NCBI GenBank assembly: GCA_001025035.1
Contig: LCZK01000009.1
Coordinates: 434,001 to 498,000, forward strand
Direction of reading: 5' to 3'
Source of the DNA: Actinobacteria bacterium IMCC26207
Lineage (GTDB): Bacteria; Actinomycetota; Acidimicrobiia; Acidimicrobiales; Microtrichaceae
Length of the DNA stretch: 64,000 nucleotides
The notes below the pieces were generated by a model, which did not search any database, was not told where the DNA came from, and was given only the letters and a program-made list of their open reading frames with translations. Positions 51,229-59,334 of the stretch are shown here, piece by piece (position 1 is the first letter of the stretch; each line of letters opens with the position of its first letter). The translations under genes and the position numbers were made by a program.

Positions 51229-52332
51229 CTACTTGGCAAGCAGTTCGGCGCTCACCCGGCGACGATGGAACTCAACATCGCCAAACTCGCCAGCTAGCGC
51301 CCATGATCGCTTCATGTACAAGTGAAGGTCGTATTCAACGGTGTAGCCAATGGCGCCGTGAACCTGCAGCGAGGCGGCCGCTGCACCCTTGGCCGCAGCA
51401 GAAGCCTTTGCCTTAGCCATAGAAACATGCAGAGATGCCTGCGGGTTACCCAAAGCCAACGAGTTGGCCGCTCGCAGGACGAGTGGCTCTGCAAACTCGA
51501 CTGCCAAACTGGCATTTGTGAGGTGATGCTTTACTGCTTGAAAACTGCCGATCTGCACTCCAAACTGCTTACGCTCAGTTGCATACAAAATCGTCATTTC
51601 GAGCATGCGTCGAGATAGGCCAATCAGTTCTGCTGCAGCACCAAGAGCTGCGAAATCAAAAGCCGCCAGAGTTGCTGCCTGTGCTGCGGCACCCGTGAGC
51701 AAAGCCGTTGACTCACCCATCTCGACAGGCACAACAAAGTGAAACAGGTCCCTTGCACCATCCACGGACTGCACTCGCTCAAGTTGAAGCGAAGCTGGAT
51801 CAACCAGATGCACCGAATCCTCTAGGCACAACAAGATCTGATCGAGCGAAGTTGCTGCAGGAATAAAGTTTGAAACAGCCACCACAGATGCGGGCCGCAT
51901 GGATTCTGACTGAGCGGGGTTTGAGAACACACATCCCAAGCTGATCTCGCCTGCAGCAATCTGCGCCAAAAGCTCATCTGCCCGAGGCTCTGAACTCGAA
52001 GCATGCCGCAACAAGGTGACTGCAACTCCAGCGGTTGCAGCTAGAGGGTCCGGCAGCCCAGCCCAGCCAGCCTCGAGAAGCAAGGGGACCAGATCCTCCT
52101 CGGTCATAGCTAGGCCACCTTGGGCCTCGGGAACCATGATGCCGAGCACTCCCATCTCTGCAAGCGCCGACCATGCACCGGGTACTCGGCCATTCCCGCC
52201 GCCGGGCCCGCCACCGGCAGTTTCTGCGTCAGGCCAGGCGGCACGCAGTTCATCCGGGCCGCAGGTATCTGCGAGTAAGCCCCGGACCACGGCACGAAAC
52301 TCAACTTGATCTTCTGTCAATGCGAATCTCAT
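51229..52332 (-). CDS. Acyl-CoA dehydrogenase, short beta-type (FadE31/32/33-like)
   Basis: 367 residues. The N-terminal helices (FALTEDQVEFRAVVRGLLAD), EMGVLGIMVPEAQGGLAM and the C-terminal YATERKQFGVQIGSFQAVKHHL and QVHGAIGYTVEYDLHLYMKR are acyl-CoA dehydrogenase, but the EPGAGSD signature and the C-terminal G-T-x-EI motif are absent. In mycobacteria such subunits pair with a full-length FadE as alpha2beta2 enzymes of steroid breakdown (FadE31-FadE32/33). Position 100 bp after the gene for a full-length dehydrogenase supports that pairing here. Confidence 0.8.
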   Translation of the reverse strand: MRFALTEDQVEFRAVVRGLLADTCGPDELRAAWPDAETAGGGPGGGNGRVPGAWSALAEMGVLGIMVPEAQGGLAMTEEDLVPLLLEAGWAGLPDPLAATAGVAVTLLRHASSSEPRADELLAQIAAGEISLGCVFSNPAQSESMRPASVVAVSNFIPAATSLDQILLCLEDSVHLVDPASLQLERVQSVDGARDLFHFVVPVEMGESTALLTGAAAQAATLAAFDFAALGAAAELIGLSRRMLEMTILYATERKQFGVQIGSFQAVKHHLTNASLAVEFAEPLVLRAANSLALGNPQASLHVSMAKAKASAAAKGAAAASLQVHGAIGYTVEYDLHLYMKRSWALAGEFGDVEFHRRRVSAELLAK

Positions 52333-52362
52333 CTACCTACCGACTTCTCTCTAGTTGCTCTA

Positions 52363-52437
52363 GCTGTGCTGATGAATGCTGTGCTGATGAATGCTGTGCT
52401 CATGAATGCTGTGCTCATTACTGCTGTGCTCATTACT
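52363..52437. repeat. Five 15-bp tandem repeat units across a stop codon
   Basis: Units GCTGTGCTGATGAAT (52363, 52378), GCTGTGCTCATGAAT (52393) and GCTGTGCTCATTACT (52408, 52423) are consecutive. The last unit contains the TAA stop (52433-52435, minus strand) of the acyl-CoA dehydrogenase, and the array fills most of the gap to the next gene. Confidence 0.92.
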
Positions 52438-53611
52438 TGCGGGGTAGGCCGAGTACTCGCTCCGCCACGATGTTTCGTTGAATCTCATTGGTCCCGGCAT
52501 AGATCGGCCCTGAAAGCGCAAACTGATACCCCTTCATCCAAGGGCCATCCAACTCTGCTTCAGCCCCCAGCAGATCAAGGGCAACCTCATGCAGGCGCAC
52601 ATCAAGCTCGGACCAGAAAATCTTGTTATACGAGGATCGGGCCCCCATCGAAACGCCCTCAACCACCCCAGTTACATCCGACAGAGTAAAGAGGGAATAC
52701 GCCTCTGCATCGATCCAGGCATCAGCTACGGCATCAGCCATCTGCTGACTCAAGCCATCCCCCACACGCTCGCGTGCAAGGTCAACAAGTCGAGTTGCAG
52801 TTGCCTGAAAGCGCCCAGGTGAGCGCAAGGTGAGTCCTCGCTCAGATGAGGTAGTCGCCATCGCAACACCCCAGCCTTGATTGACCTCACCAAGGATTCC
52901 ACCGCGCACCATCGTCTCGGCCGTGCCGTCATCGTCAGGGATGAACAGATCGTCAAAGAACACCTCAGCGAAACCCTCGTCGCCATCAAGGCGACCAAAC
53001 CCCCGCACGGTGACTCCATCGCCCTCGAGGGGAACCATGAAGTACGTCATTCCCTTATGACGCTCAGACTCGGGGTCAGTGCGGAACAGGCCAAAGAGGT
53101 AATTACAAAATGCGCCGCGTGTCGTCCAAGTTTTTTGCCCCGAGAGTCTCCAGCCTCCAGCAGCCTCATCTCGGGTTGCTTTCGACCGAACTCCAGCAAG
53201 GTCAGACCCCGCATTTGGCTCTGACCAACCTTGACACCACAAGTCCACAGCTGAGGACATGCGTGGCAAGTAGTAATCCTGTTGAGCGGCAGTACCAAAC
53301 TCAAAAATGGTCGGAGCCAACAAGAAGATGCCGTTCTGCGTGACCCGCTGCGGGCCTCCAACTCGGTAGTACTCCTCTTCGAAGATCAGCCATTCCCACA
53401 GGCTGGCATCCCTGCCGCCAAACGCCTTTGGCCATGACACCACTGACCACTGATCCGCCGCCAAGCGGTATTCCCAGTCAAGATGCAGCGCAAAACCCTC
53501 TTTGGTGTCACCTGAAGGCAGCGCAGGTGTTGGCACGTTTGACTCAAGCCAAGAGCGAGCCTCGGTTCGAAACGCTTCTTCGGATTCACTCCATGTCAGA
53601 TCCACCGACAC
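52433..53611 (-). CDS. Acyl-CoA dehydrogenase, alpha-type, in the ipd operon
   Basis: 392 residues. WCQGWSEPNAGSDLAGVRSKA, SGQKTWTTRGAFCNYLF, EGFAEVFFDDLFIPDDDG and the closing IYAGTNEIQRNIVAERVLGLP are complete acyl-CoA dehydrogenase signatures. It probably forms a heteromer with the shorter subunit encoded downstream and acts on CoA esters produced after ring opening by IpdAB (inference from gene order). The GTG at 53611 lies three bases after AAAGGAG; the next in-frame GTG at 53605 is an equally good start by spacing. Same operon as ipdABC: 71 bp from ipdC. Confidence 0.86.
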   Translation of the reverse strand: MSVDLTWSESEEAFRTEARSWLESNVPTPALPSGDTKEGFALHLDWEYRLAADQWSVVSWPKAFGGRDASLWEWLIFEEEYYRVGGPQRVTQNGIFLLAPTIFEFGTAAQQDYYLPRMSSAVDLWCQGWSEPNAGSDLAGVRSKATRDEAAGGWRLSGQKTWTTRGAFCNYLFGLFRTDPESERHKGMTYFMVPLEGDGVTVRGFGRLDGDEGFAEVFFDDLFIPDDDGTAETMVRGGILGEVNQGWGVAMATTSSERGLTLRSPGRFQATATRLVDLARERVGDGLSQQMADAVADAWIDAEAYSLFTLSDVTGVVEGVSMGARSSYNKIFWSELDVRLHEVALDLLGAEAELDGPWMKGYQFALSGPIYAGTNEIQRNIVAERVLGLPRK

Positions 53612-53682
53612 ACTCCTTTGTTGTCTCTCGTTCTGTGCCGTCCTGCTTTACAAACTTATGCCGAGCAGTTATCGGCAATTCG

Positions 53683-54798
53683 TCACTCGGAAGCACTCAG
53701 TTTTTCGAGGCACCCTTCGGCCTCGGACATGATGCGTTCAAGCAGATCCGCCACCTTGGGAAGATCCTCAATTGCGCCAACAACCTGCCCCGTTGGCAGG
53801 ATTCCAACCTGTGCATCGCCATCGACCATGGTTGCCTTGGTCATCATGGGAGCATTTGCAGCAAGAGCAACTTGAGCCCAAGTCAGTTCCTGATCCTTCT
53901 TCATTTCAAAGCCCGTCTTGACGAGCGCCGGCAAGGAAATTCCGGCCTGGCGGGCGAACTGCAAGGCGTTACCCGCCGCACGCGGAAAGCGCAGCAGCCC
54001 GGGTGACTTCTCAAGTGCATCGATCATGGCGGTGCGGATTACTCGTTGCGGCGCACCGTCGATTGCAGTGGTCACCACTGTTCCAGTCAGTGGGGTTTGC
54101 ATATAAATCTCTGTGATCGAATCAGGGACTTGGCTTTCTGCCGTCAGCAAGAAGCGGGTACCCATAGCCACACCATGCGCACCGTAGGACAGAGCTGCAA
54201 CAAGTCCGCGGCCATCAAAGAATCCGCCGGCGCCCAGTACGACAACTTCAGATCCGCCAACCCCGTCGACAACCTGCGGCAGCAACAACGAGGTAGGAAT
54301 CGTCCCTGTGTGCCCGCCGCCCTCGCCACCCTGAGCGATCACGGCCTTGACTCCCATCGCCGCAACCTTCTCGGCGTGACGCTTGGCGCCCACGGTGACG
54401 ATGGTAATGACCCCGGCATCGTTCAGTTTGGACACCTGATCTGCTTTGGGCGCTGCAGCAAAGCTGGCCACCGGAACCTGCTCAGAGATGATCAGATCCA
54501 GTCGCTGTGCGGCGTCTGGCTGGTTTGGCAACAGGTTCACACCAAATGGTTTGTCAGTGCGGGCCTTAACTTTTTTGATTGCCTGACCGAGCTCCTCAAG
54601 AGTCATGGTGGCCGAAGCCAAAATCCCAAGCCCACCAGCAGCAGAGGTAGCTGCAGTGAGTTGCGCCCCAGAAACCCAGCCCATTCCGGTTTGCACAATG
54701 GGGTACTCCACACCAAACAACTCACAAGCCGCAGTCCGCAGGGCTGCTGGGCGAGTTCTGTCTACGTTGACTACCAGAGTTTGATCAAGATCAGTCAC
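53683..54798 (-). CDS. ipdC: IpdC, nitronate-monooxygenase-family flavoprotein
   Basis: 371 residues. TIM-barrel FMN enzyme of the 2-nitropropane dioxygenase family: YPIVQTGMGWVSGAQLTAATSAAGGLGILAS at the start, VIAQGGEGGGHTGTIPTS for FMN phosphate binding, and VVLGAGGFFDGRGLVAAL. The GTG start overlaps the ipdB stop by four bases (GTGA), exactly as expected for the ipdA-ipdB-ipdC order known from mycobacteria, which is the main reason to call it IpdC. There it acts with IpdF in preparing the bicyclic CoA ester for ring cleavage. Confidence 0.85.
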   Translation of the reverse strand: MTDLDQTLVVNVDRTRPAALRTAACELFGVEYPIVQTGMGWVSGAQLTAATSAAGGLGILASATMTLEELGQAIKKVKARTDKPFGVNLLPNQPDAAQRLDLIISEQVPVASFAAAPKADQVSKLNDAGVITIVTVGAKRHAEKVAAMGVKAVIAQGGEGGGHTGTIPTSLLLPQVVDGVGGSEVVVLGAGGFFDGRGLVAALSYGAHGVAMGTRFLLTAESQVPDSITEIYMQTPLTGTVVTTAIDGAPQRVIRTAMIDALEKSPGLLRFPRAAGNALQFARQAGISLPALVKTGFEMKKDQELTWAQVALAANAPMMTKATMVDGDAQVGILPTGQVVGAIEDLPKVADLLERIMSEAEGCLEKLSASE

Positions 54799-55625
54799 GG
54801 CTCAGGAACCTCATTTAGTCGGAGTGATCGCGGATCTAGGCGATTGATCTGCGCAAGTTCTTGCTCGGTTGGCCCGCGAGATTCACCAAGATCATCGGAA
54901 ATCACTACATCGCAGCCAGTGGCTTCGAGTACCTCTTCAAGGGTGACTCCAGGGTGCAGCGAACGCAGACGCATCGTGGGAACTCCCTCGGCATCTAGGG
55001 CTTCAAAATCAAACACAGCAAGATTCGACACGACACGGCGGACTTCATGGAACCGAGAGGCAACGGAGCCAAGCGCGTGTGCCCGGTCATACCCAATTCC
55101 ACAAACAACATCTACTGCGGGGACAAATACTCGTGGCGAGTGGTTCGGCACCCAATAACTCGTTGTGTGATTGATGGTGTTTCCTGGCGCTCCGCGGAAC
55201 CCGAGCAACTGTCGCCGCGGCTGAACCCAGTCACCAATTGCGGCGATGTTCTGGTTGCCATATTGGTCAATCTGCGTTGCACCCATCATGACGTGGCGCT
55301 TCCCTTGCCAGAGCAGTCCAAACATCTCTCGGTAGGGGTTCCAATGCGCAACTGTTCTCTGCGCCACTCGCTCTGCTTCTGGCAATGCAATTGGTGGCAC
55401 TTCATCAGGAGACTGCGGGTCCATGAGGGTATAGAAGCCGTCGGTCAGGGCCAGGTGTGGCTCAAAGGTGGCAGCTGCCAGACGCCCACCAATTAGCGGC
55501 AGGTTTCCAATTGGATTGCACAGTCGTTCGCCATCTCCACGAAATGCCTCAGCAATCGCAACGGCGCAGATATCTGCACGAGTCACTGCAGTACTGCTAG
55601 GTGTAGGTGTGCTCACGTCACTCAT
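54795..55625 (-). CDS. ipdB: IpdB, ring-cleaving CoA-transferase-family hydrolase, beta subunit
   Basis: 276 residues of the CoA-transferase beta fold: DGERLCNPIGNLPLIGGRLAA, MMGATQIDQYGNQN and HPGVTLEEVLEATGCDV. This text, with GFRGAPGNTINHTTSYWVP, is as I remember IpdB. The classical catalytic Glu of CoA-transferase beta subunits (SENG) is not seen, in line with IpdAB being a hydrolase rather than a transferase. IpdAB opens the last steroid ring of COCHEA-CoA. It overlaps ipdA (ATGA) and ipdC (GTGA), so the three are coupled. Confidence 0.88.
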   Translation of the reverse strand: MSDVSTPTPSSTAVTRADICAVAIAEAFRGDGERLCNPIGNLPLIGGRLAAATFEPHLALTDGFYTLMDPQSPDEVPPIALPEAERVAQRTVAHWNPYREMFGLLWQGKRHVMMGATQIDQYGNQNIAAIGDWVQPRRQLLGFRGAPGNTINHTTSYWVPNHSPRVFVPAVDVVCGIGYDRAHALGSVASRFHEVRRVVSNLAVFDFEALDAEGVPTMRLRSLHPGVTLEEVLEATGCDVVISDDLGESRGPTEQELAQINRLDPRSLRLNEVPEP

Positions 55626-56512
55626 GCCTGCAACTCCTTCACCTTGGCTTGGTATCCGGCCTCATCGATATCTAAGAACTCAGCTCGGAACTCGTCCCAA
55701 GCTTCATCTGATTTGGCCGTGGCTGCATAGCGCTTCTGGAACGCCTCGTCTCGAGAATAGTCAGGTAGGCATTCGGTAAAATGTGCACCGTGGGGAGCTT
55801 CGATCACACCGGTTACATCCATGCGTGAGATTTTCAGGTGCGCAATATCTCCCAAACCAGCAAGCTCGGTGGTTGGCAGAATCCGCTCGGTACTGACATA
55901 GGAACGCTGGGCGGCTCGCACAAACAAGTCATCCATGAACGGGTCCTCGCCTAACCACACGGAGTTACCCGAAACATCGGCCGCATTTTGGTGCACCAGA
56001 GCGGCATCAAGTTCTAGCGCTGGCACGGCAAGCAACTCTTCAAACTCGCCACCGTCGTTCTGACCTGGCAGAACAGTTGCATACGGCGAAGTAACAGTGC
56101 GCAGATCAGCCATGTTCTTCATAACATCGGAGCCAAGCCCAGCGCGGGTGGGCAGAAACGGCACACGCCAGGCAGCAGCCTGCAAGCCCAACAACAACAT
56201 GCCTTCATCCCATTCGGCGGCTTGAATCGTTCCGTTCTGCCGGGCAGCCTGATAATGAGGCTCAAGGGGAATGGAGTCCAGCGAGACAAACCCAGAAATC
56301 ACCTTGCGGGCCTTGCCGCTGCGGCAGAGCAGGCCAACATCAGGGCCGCCATAGGAGACGATGGTGAGATCAGTCAGGTCTGAACGAAGGATCGCTCGAA
56401 TGAGCGACATGGGCTTTCGCCGACTCCCCCATCCGCCAATACCAATGATCATGCCGGAGCTCAGTTCGGCAACAACTTCATCTTCTGTGCAGCGCTTGTC
56501 CGGTCCGGGCAC
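55622..56512 (-). CDS. ipdA: IpdA, ring-cleaving CoA-transferase-family hydrolase, alpha subunit
   Basis: 296 residues, CoA-transferase alpha fold: SSGMIIGIGGWGSRRKPMSL (oxyanion/CoA loop), TIVSYGGPDVGLLC, then AAEWDEGMLLLGLQAAAW with Glu100 and Glu103, one of which should correspond to the catalytic Glu of M. tuberculosis IpdA, and LPTRAGLGSDV. With IpdB it hydrolyses the carbocyclic ring of COCHEA-CoA to an open keto-diacid CoA ester. GTG 56512 follows AAGGGGG. A palindrome shared with the fadE30 operon lies 66 bp upstream. It is the first gene of ipdABC-fadE-fadE. Confidence 0.9.
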   Translation of the reverse strand: MPGPDKRCTEDEVVAELSSGMIIGIGGWGSRRKPMSLIRAILRSDLTDLTIVSYGGPDVGLLCRSGKARKVISGFVSLDSIPLEPHYQAARQNGTIQAAEWDEGMLLLGLQAAAWRVPFLPTRAGLGSDVMKNMADLRTVTSPYATVLPGQNDGGEFEELLAVPALELDAALVHQNAADVSGNSVWLGEDPFMDDLFVRAAQRSYVSTERILPTTELAGLGDIAHLKISRMDVTGVIEAPHGAHFTECLPDYSRDEAFQKRYAATAKSDEAWDEFRAEFLDIDEAGYQAKVKELQA

Positions 56513-56578
56513 CGGACCCCCTTTGGTTACGGCCTGAACCCGATTTTCACGAACTCAAGCGACGGCAGAACCCCAATT

Positions 56579-56593
56579 CTGATGGGGCGTCAG
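56579..56593. promoter_or_regulatory. 15-bp palindrome upstream of ipdA
   Basis: CTGATGGGGCGTCAG, with flanks TT and ATA, is the same element as TTCTGACGGGTCGTCAG upstream of fadE30 apart from two substitutions. One arm pair is T-G here instead of C-G. It lies where an operator of the ipd operon would be. Confidence 0.6.
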
Positions 56594-56757
56594 ATAATGA
56601 AATCTAGACGGTCATGGCCATCTTGATGAAAAGCATCTGCGCTCTGGTTGCTGAGACCGCTCTGTGCATCGTCGGAATATGGCCGCAGTACCCCGAAAGG
56701 ACCGATAACGTGAGCGCACCGCTGGCCGCCTGGCCAACTGGGGAAAGAGGAGTTCTC

Positions 56758-57345
56758 ATGAATCTGCATAACAACTGGCGGCGCATCGGTGGCGTAGTAA
56801 TGGTCGCAACTCTTGCGCTCTTTGCTGGTGCCTGCAGCAAAGACGACGACAGCAAGTCAACAACGACGACGACTGTCAAGGGCGACAAGACCACCGAAAC
56901 AACCGCTAAGGCACTGAGCGATGAGGCCTACAGCGCCAAGGTCGACGAGATCTCAACGGCCATCACAGGCGCTGGAACTGACCTCTGCAAGCTCAGCACT
57001 GTCACCACCGAGGGACCTCCTGAGCCAACGAATCCCAAGCAAACCGAAGCTGCCGTAGGTCTGTACGTGGAACTACTCAATGCAGTAGCTGGCGCATTTC
57101 CTGCCGAGTCCGCTGCATCGAGTGAGGCACTTCGCAACGCCGCCAATACCCTTCAGTCCGAGGCAGAGGCCGCTGGGTACCCTACCGACTTCTTGTCCGG
57201 AGATGCCGGCCAAAAGGCACTCTCGGGAGACGGCTACACCGCCGCAATGACCGAGTACCAGACGATCTATCAGGCTCAGTGCGCACCGGCAGCGCCTACG
57301 GATCCAGGTGCTGACCCAAGCGCCAGCACCGTTCCTGCAGGCTGA
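56758..57345 (+). CDS. Small lipoprotein of unknown function
   Basis: 195 residues. ATG 56758 has AGAGGAG six bases upstream, so a longer frame from 56614 is rejected. Signal peptide with lipobox LFAGAC, then a charged Ser/Thr stretch (SKDDDSKSTTTTTVKG) and a helical domain with one Cys pair (TDLCKLSTV ... YQAQCAPA). It ends in a disordered Ala/Pro/Asp tail. No family recognised. Divergent from ipdA, with 245 bp between starts, and ended by a strong hairpin. Confidence 0.72.
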   Translation: MNLHNNWRRIGGVVMVATLALFAGACSKDDDSKSTTTTTVKGDKTTETTAKALSDEAYSAKVDEISTAITGAGTDLCKLSTVTTEGPPEPTNPKQTEAAVGLYVELLNAVAGAFPAESAASSEALRNAANTLQSEAEAAGYPTDFLSGDAGQKALSGDGYTAAMTEYQTIYQAQCAPAAPTDPGADPSASTVPAG

Positions 57346-57366
57346 TACTTCTCTTTATTCTCTTGG

Positions 57367-57394
57367 CACGGCCTCACCTAGCGGTGGGGCCGTG
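57367..57394 (+). terminator. Hairpin terminator after lipoprotein gene
   Basis: CACGGCCTCACC (57367-57378) pairs with GGTGGGGCCGTG (57383-57394) across loop TAGC with one G-T pair, 21 bp after the stop. No T run; GC-rich actinobacterial type. Confidence 0.7.
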
Positions 57395-57416
57395 TCGCGT
57401 CTCCCTCAGGACTGCA

Positions 57417-57461
57417 GCCCTTACTTCGAGAGCCCTTACTTTGAGATCGCTTACTTCGAGA
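57417..57461. repeat. Three 15-bp tandem repeat units across the echA20 stop
   Basis: GCCCTTACTTCGAGA, GCCCTTACTTTGAGA and TCGCTTACTTCGAGA. The third unit contains the TAA stop (57451-57453, minus strand) and last codons of echA20; the other two lie just beyond it. Confidence 0.9.
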
Positions 57462-58209
57462 ATTTGGCCTCGGTCTTATCGACAAAGGCATCTCTGGCCT
57501 CGTCTGCTACGCCAGACAAGTTGAGTTCATAGGTAAAGCCCTGCTCAAAGCGGTAGCTGCGCTTGACGTCCACAACGTCAATTCCGTTGAGGCATTCCTT
57601 AGCCCGACGGATAACAAAGCGGCTCTTGGTGCAAATCTTTGCAGCAACTTCAAAAGCTGCGTCCCGAAGATTCTCAAGCGGAACGACTTTGCTAATCGAA
57701 CCCCAAGATTCGAGCAGCGCAGCATCCACTGGTTCGGCTGTATAGACCATCTCTCGCATCTTGTGCTGGGGAACAAGTCGCGCCAGATGCGTTGCCGCAC
57801 CCAGGGCGCCCTGATTTACTTCGGGAAGCCCAAACCGGGTTCCCTCGGCGGCCACAATGATGTCCGAGTTGCCAACTAGGCCGATGCCTCCGCCTAAGCA
57901 AAACCCGTGGACAGCCGAGATCACAGGGACTTCACACTCGTAGACGGCCGCAAAAGCTGCGTAGCAGCCTCGGTTTACTCCGAGCAGTGCGTCAAAGCCC
58001 TCGGTGTTTTGCATCTCTTTGATGTCAACACCTGCGTTCCAGCCACGGCCTTCGGCACGCAGAACAAGTGCTCCAACCTCTTGGTTTCGACCGGTCGAAG
58101 TCAGGACTTCAGCCAACTCGTACCAACCCGCCACTGTTAATGCATTGACGGGTGGATTATCCATCACAACCTCGGCAATGCCTTCTGCGATATTCACCGA
58201 AATTCCCAT
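57451..58209 (-). CDS. echA20: EchA20, ring-D-opening crotonase-family hydrolase
   Basis: 252 residues from ATG 58209, with AGGGAG upstream; a longer frame is rejected. Crotonase fold with GRGWNAGVDIKEMQNTEGF, HGFCLGGGIGLVGNSDIIVA and FGLPEVNQGALGAATHL. These phrases and the C-terminal EQGFTYELNLSGVADEARDAF agree closely with M. tuberculosis EchA20 (Rv3550) as I recall it. EchA20 hydrolyses a carbon-carbon bond of the bicyclic HIEC-CoA, opening ring D before IpdAB opens ring C. It is divergent from an SDR gene resembling Rv3549c, the same neighbour arrangement as in M. tuberculosis. Confidence 0.9.
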   Translation of the reverse strand: MGISVNIAEGIAEVVMDNPPVNALTVAGWYELAEVLTSTGRNQEVGALVLRAEGRGWNAGVDIKEMQNTEGFDALLGVNRGCYAAFAAVYECEVPVISAVHGFCLGGGIGLVGNSDIIVAAEGTRFGLPEVNQGALGAATHLARLVPQHKMREMVYTAEPVDAALLESWGSISKVVPLENLRDAAFEVAAKICTKSRFVIRRAKECLNGIDVVDVKRSYRFEQGFTYELNLSGVADEARDAFVDKTEAKFSK

Positions 58210-58339
58210 GCTGTACTCCCTGTTGATTCGATTCCTGCCAAGACCTTCTACAGACGCTTCAAGTTCTGTCAGGATGAGAACGGTACCGCCGGGCATCCCT
58301 CGGCGCCATGAGCGTATAGTCGCAAGCCGAATCAGGCAG

Positions 58340-58363
58340 TCACATCAGCACTCACACAAGCAC
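58340..58363. repeat. 12-bp tandem duplication
   Basis: TCACATCAGCAC (58340-58351) and TCACACAAGCAC (58352-58363), in the region between echA20 and the divergent SDR gene, 29 bp before the SDR start. Confidence 0.7.
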
Positions 58364-58392
58364 TCAATGACGGACTCAGAGAGGGACGCACC

Positions 58393-59193
58393 ATGACAGA
58401 CAGCAGTCAGGAATACTCCGGACTCGACTACTCAGGCCGGGTGGTATTAGTCACCGGCGGCACCAAAGGTATCGGCCGGGTCATCGTGCAGCGCTTTTTG
58501 GACTGGGGTGCCGAGGTCATGACCTGCGGGCGTACGGAGCCGGCAGACCTACCAACGGCGGGTGAGCGAACTGCTTCATTTATGGCCGCTGACGTCAGAG
58601 ACCCTGATGCTGCGGCCGCACTAGTGGATGCAACTGTGGATCGGTTCGGTCGAATCGACACTGTGATCAACAATGCCGGTGGTGCCCCGCCTGCTGACGC
58701 AGCGACGGCCTCACCTCGATTTAGCGAATCCATCATCCGCCTCAATCTGCTCGCTCCACTACATGTAGCTCAGCGCGCAAACTTTCATATGCAGTCTGCG
58801 CCCGAGGATGGCCGCACGAACGTGATCGTCAATATTGCTTCGGTCTCGGCCGTTCGGCCCTCACCAGGAACTGCAGCGTATGGCGCAGCCAAGGCAGGGT
58901 TGCTCAGCCTGACGCAATCACTTGCCGTTGAGTGGGCCCCAAAGGTTCGAGTCACCGGAATTATTGCCGGGCTCATCCTGACCGAGCAGGCCGAGTTGCA
59001 CTACGGGGATGAAGATGCAGTTGCACGCGCCGCGGCGACGGTTCCCGCTGGCAGGCTCGGCACGCCAGAGGACTTGGCCCAAGCCTGTAGGTGGCTGGCT
59101 TCCCCGCTCGCCTCGTATGTCAGCGGCACCTCGATCTGGCTACATGGCGGTGGAGAACGACCCGCCTTTTTGGATGCCGTTGAGGGCAATTAG
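58393..59193 (+). CDS. SDR oxidoreductase (Rv3549c-like)
   Basis: 266 residues, ATG 58393 with AGAGAGGGA upstream. TGGTKGIGRVIVQRFLDWG is the cofactor loop; NNAGGAPPADAATAS and YGAAKAGLLSLTQS carry the active site. TGIIAGLILTEQAELHYGDE and HGGGERPAFL at the C-terminus recall M. tuberculosis Rv3549c, whose gene is divergent from echA20 just as here. The reaction is not established; it probably reduces or oxidises a steroid-derived CoA intermediate. Confidence 0.83.
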   Translation: MTDSSQEYSGLDYSGRVVLVTGGTKGIGRVIVQRFLDWGAEVMTCGRTEPADLPTAGERTASFMAADVRDPDAAAALVDATVDRFGRIDTVINNAGGAPPADAATASPRFSESIIRLNLLAPLHVAQRANFHMQSAPEDGRTNVIVNIASVSAVRPSPGTAAYGAAKAGLLSLTQSLAVEWAPKVRVTGIIAGLILTEQAELHYGDEDAVARAAATVPAGRLGTPEDLAQACRWLASPLASYVSGTSIWLHGGGERPAFLDAVEGN

Positions 59194-59334
59194 CCGTCAC
59201 TACTAGCGATGGTCCCCCGCTGTTGCGCTCAGGGTTCCTACGCTGATCTCATCAGACTAAGTACTGGGTACCACACGAACTCGAATGCGAGCGCAACTCC
59301 GAGCACATCTCTAAGCCCAAGGGTGAGGGGCACT

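Noticed and set aside
52363..52437. CRISPR-like array
   Set aside because: Units are 15 bp and contiguous with no spacers, and no cas genes are near. The same holds for all other tandem repeats in the window.
54046..55158. A 370-codon open frame on the plus strand
   Set aside because: It is antisense to ipdC and ipdB, which have clear families, motifs and coupled starts. The frame text is low-complexity without recognisable domains.
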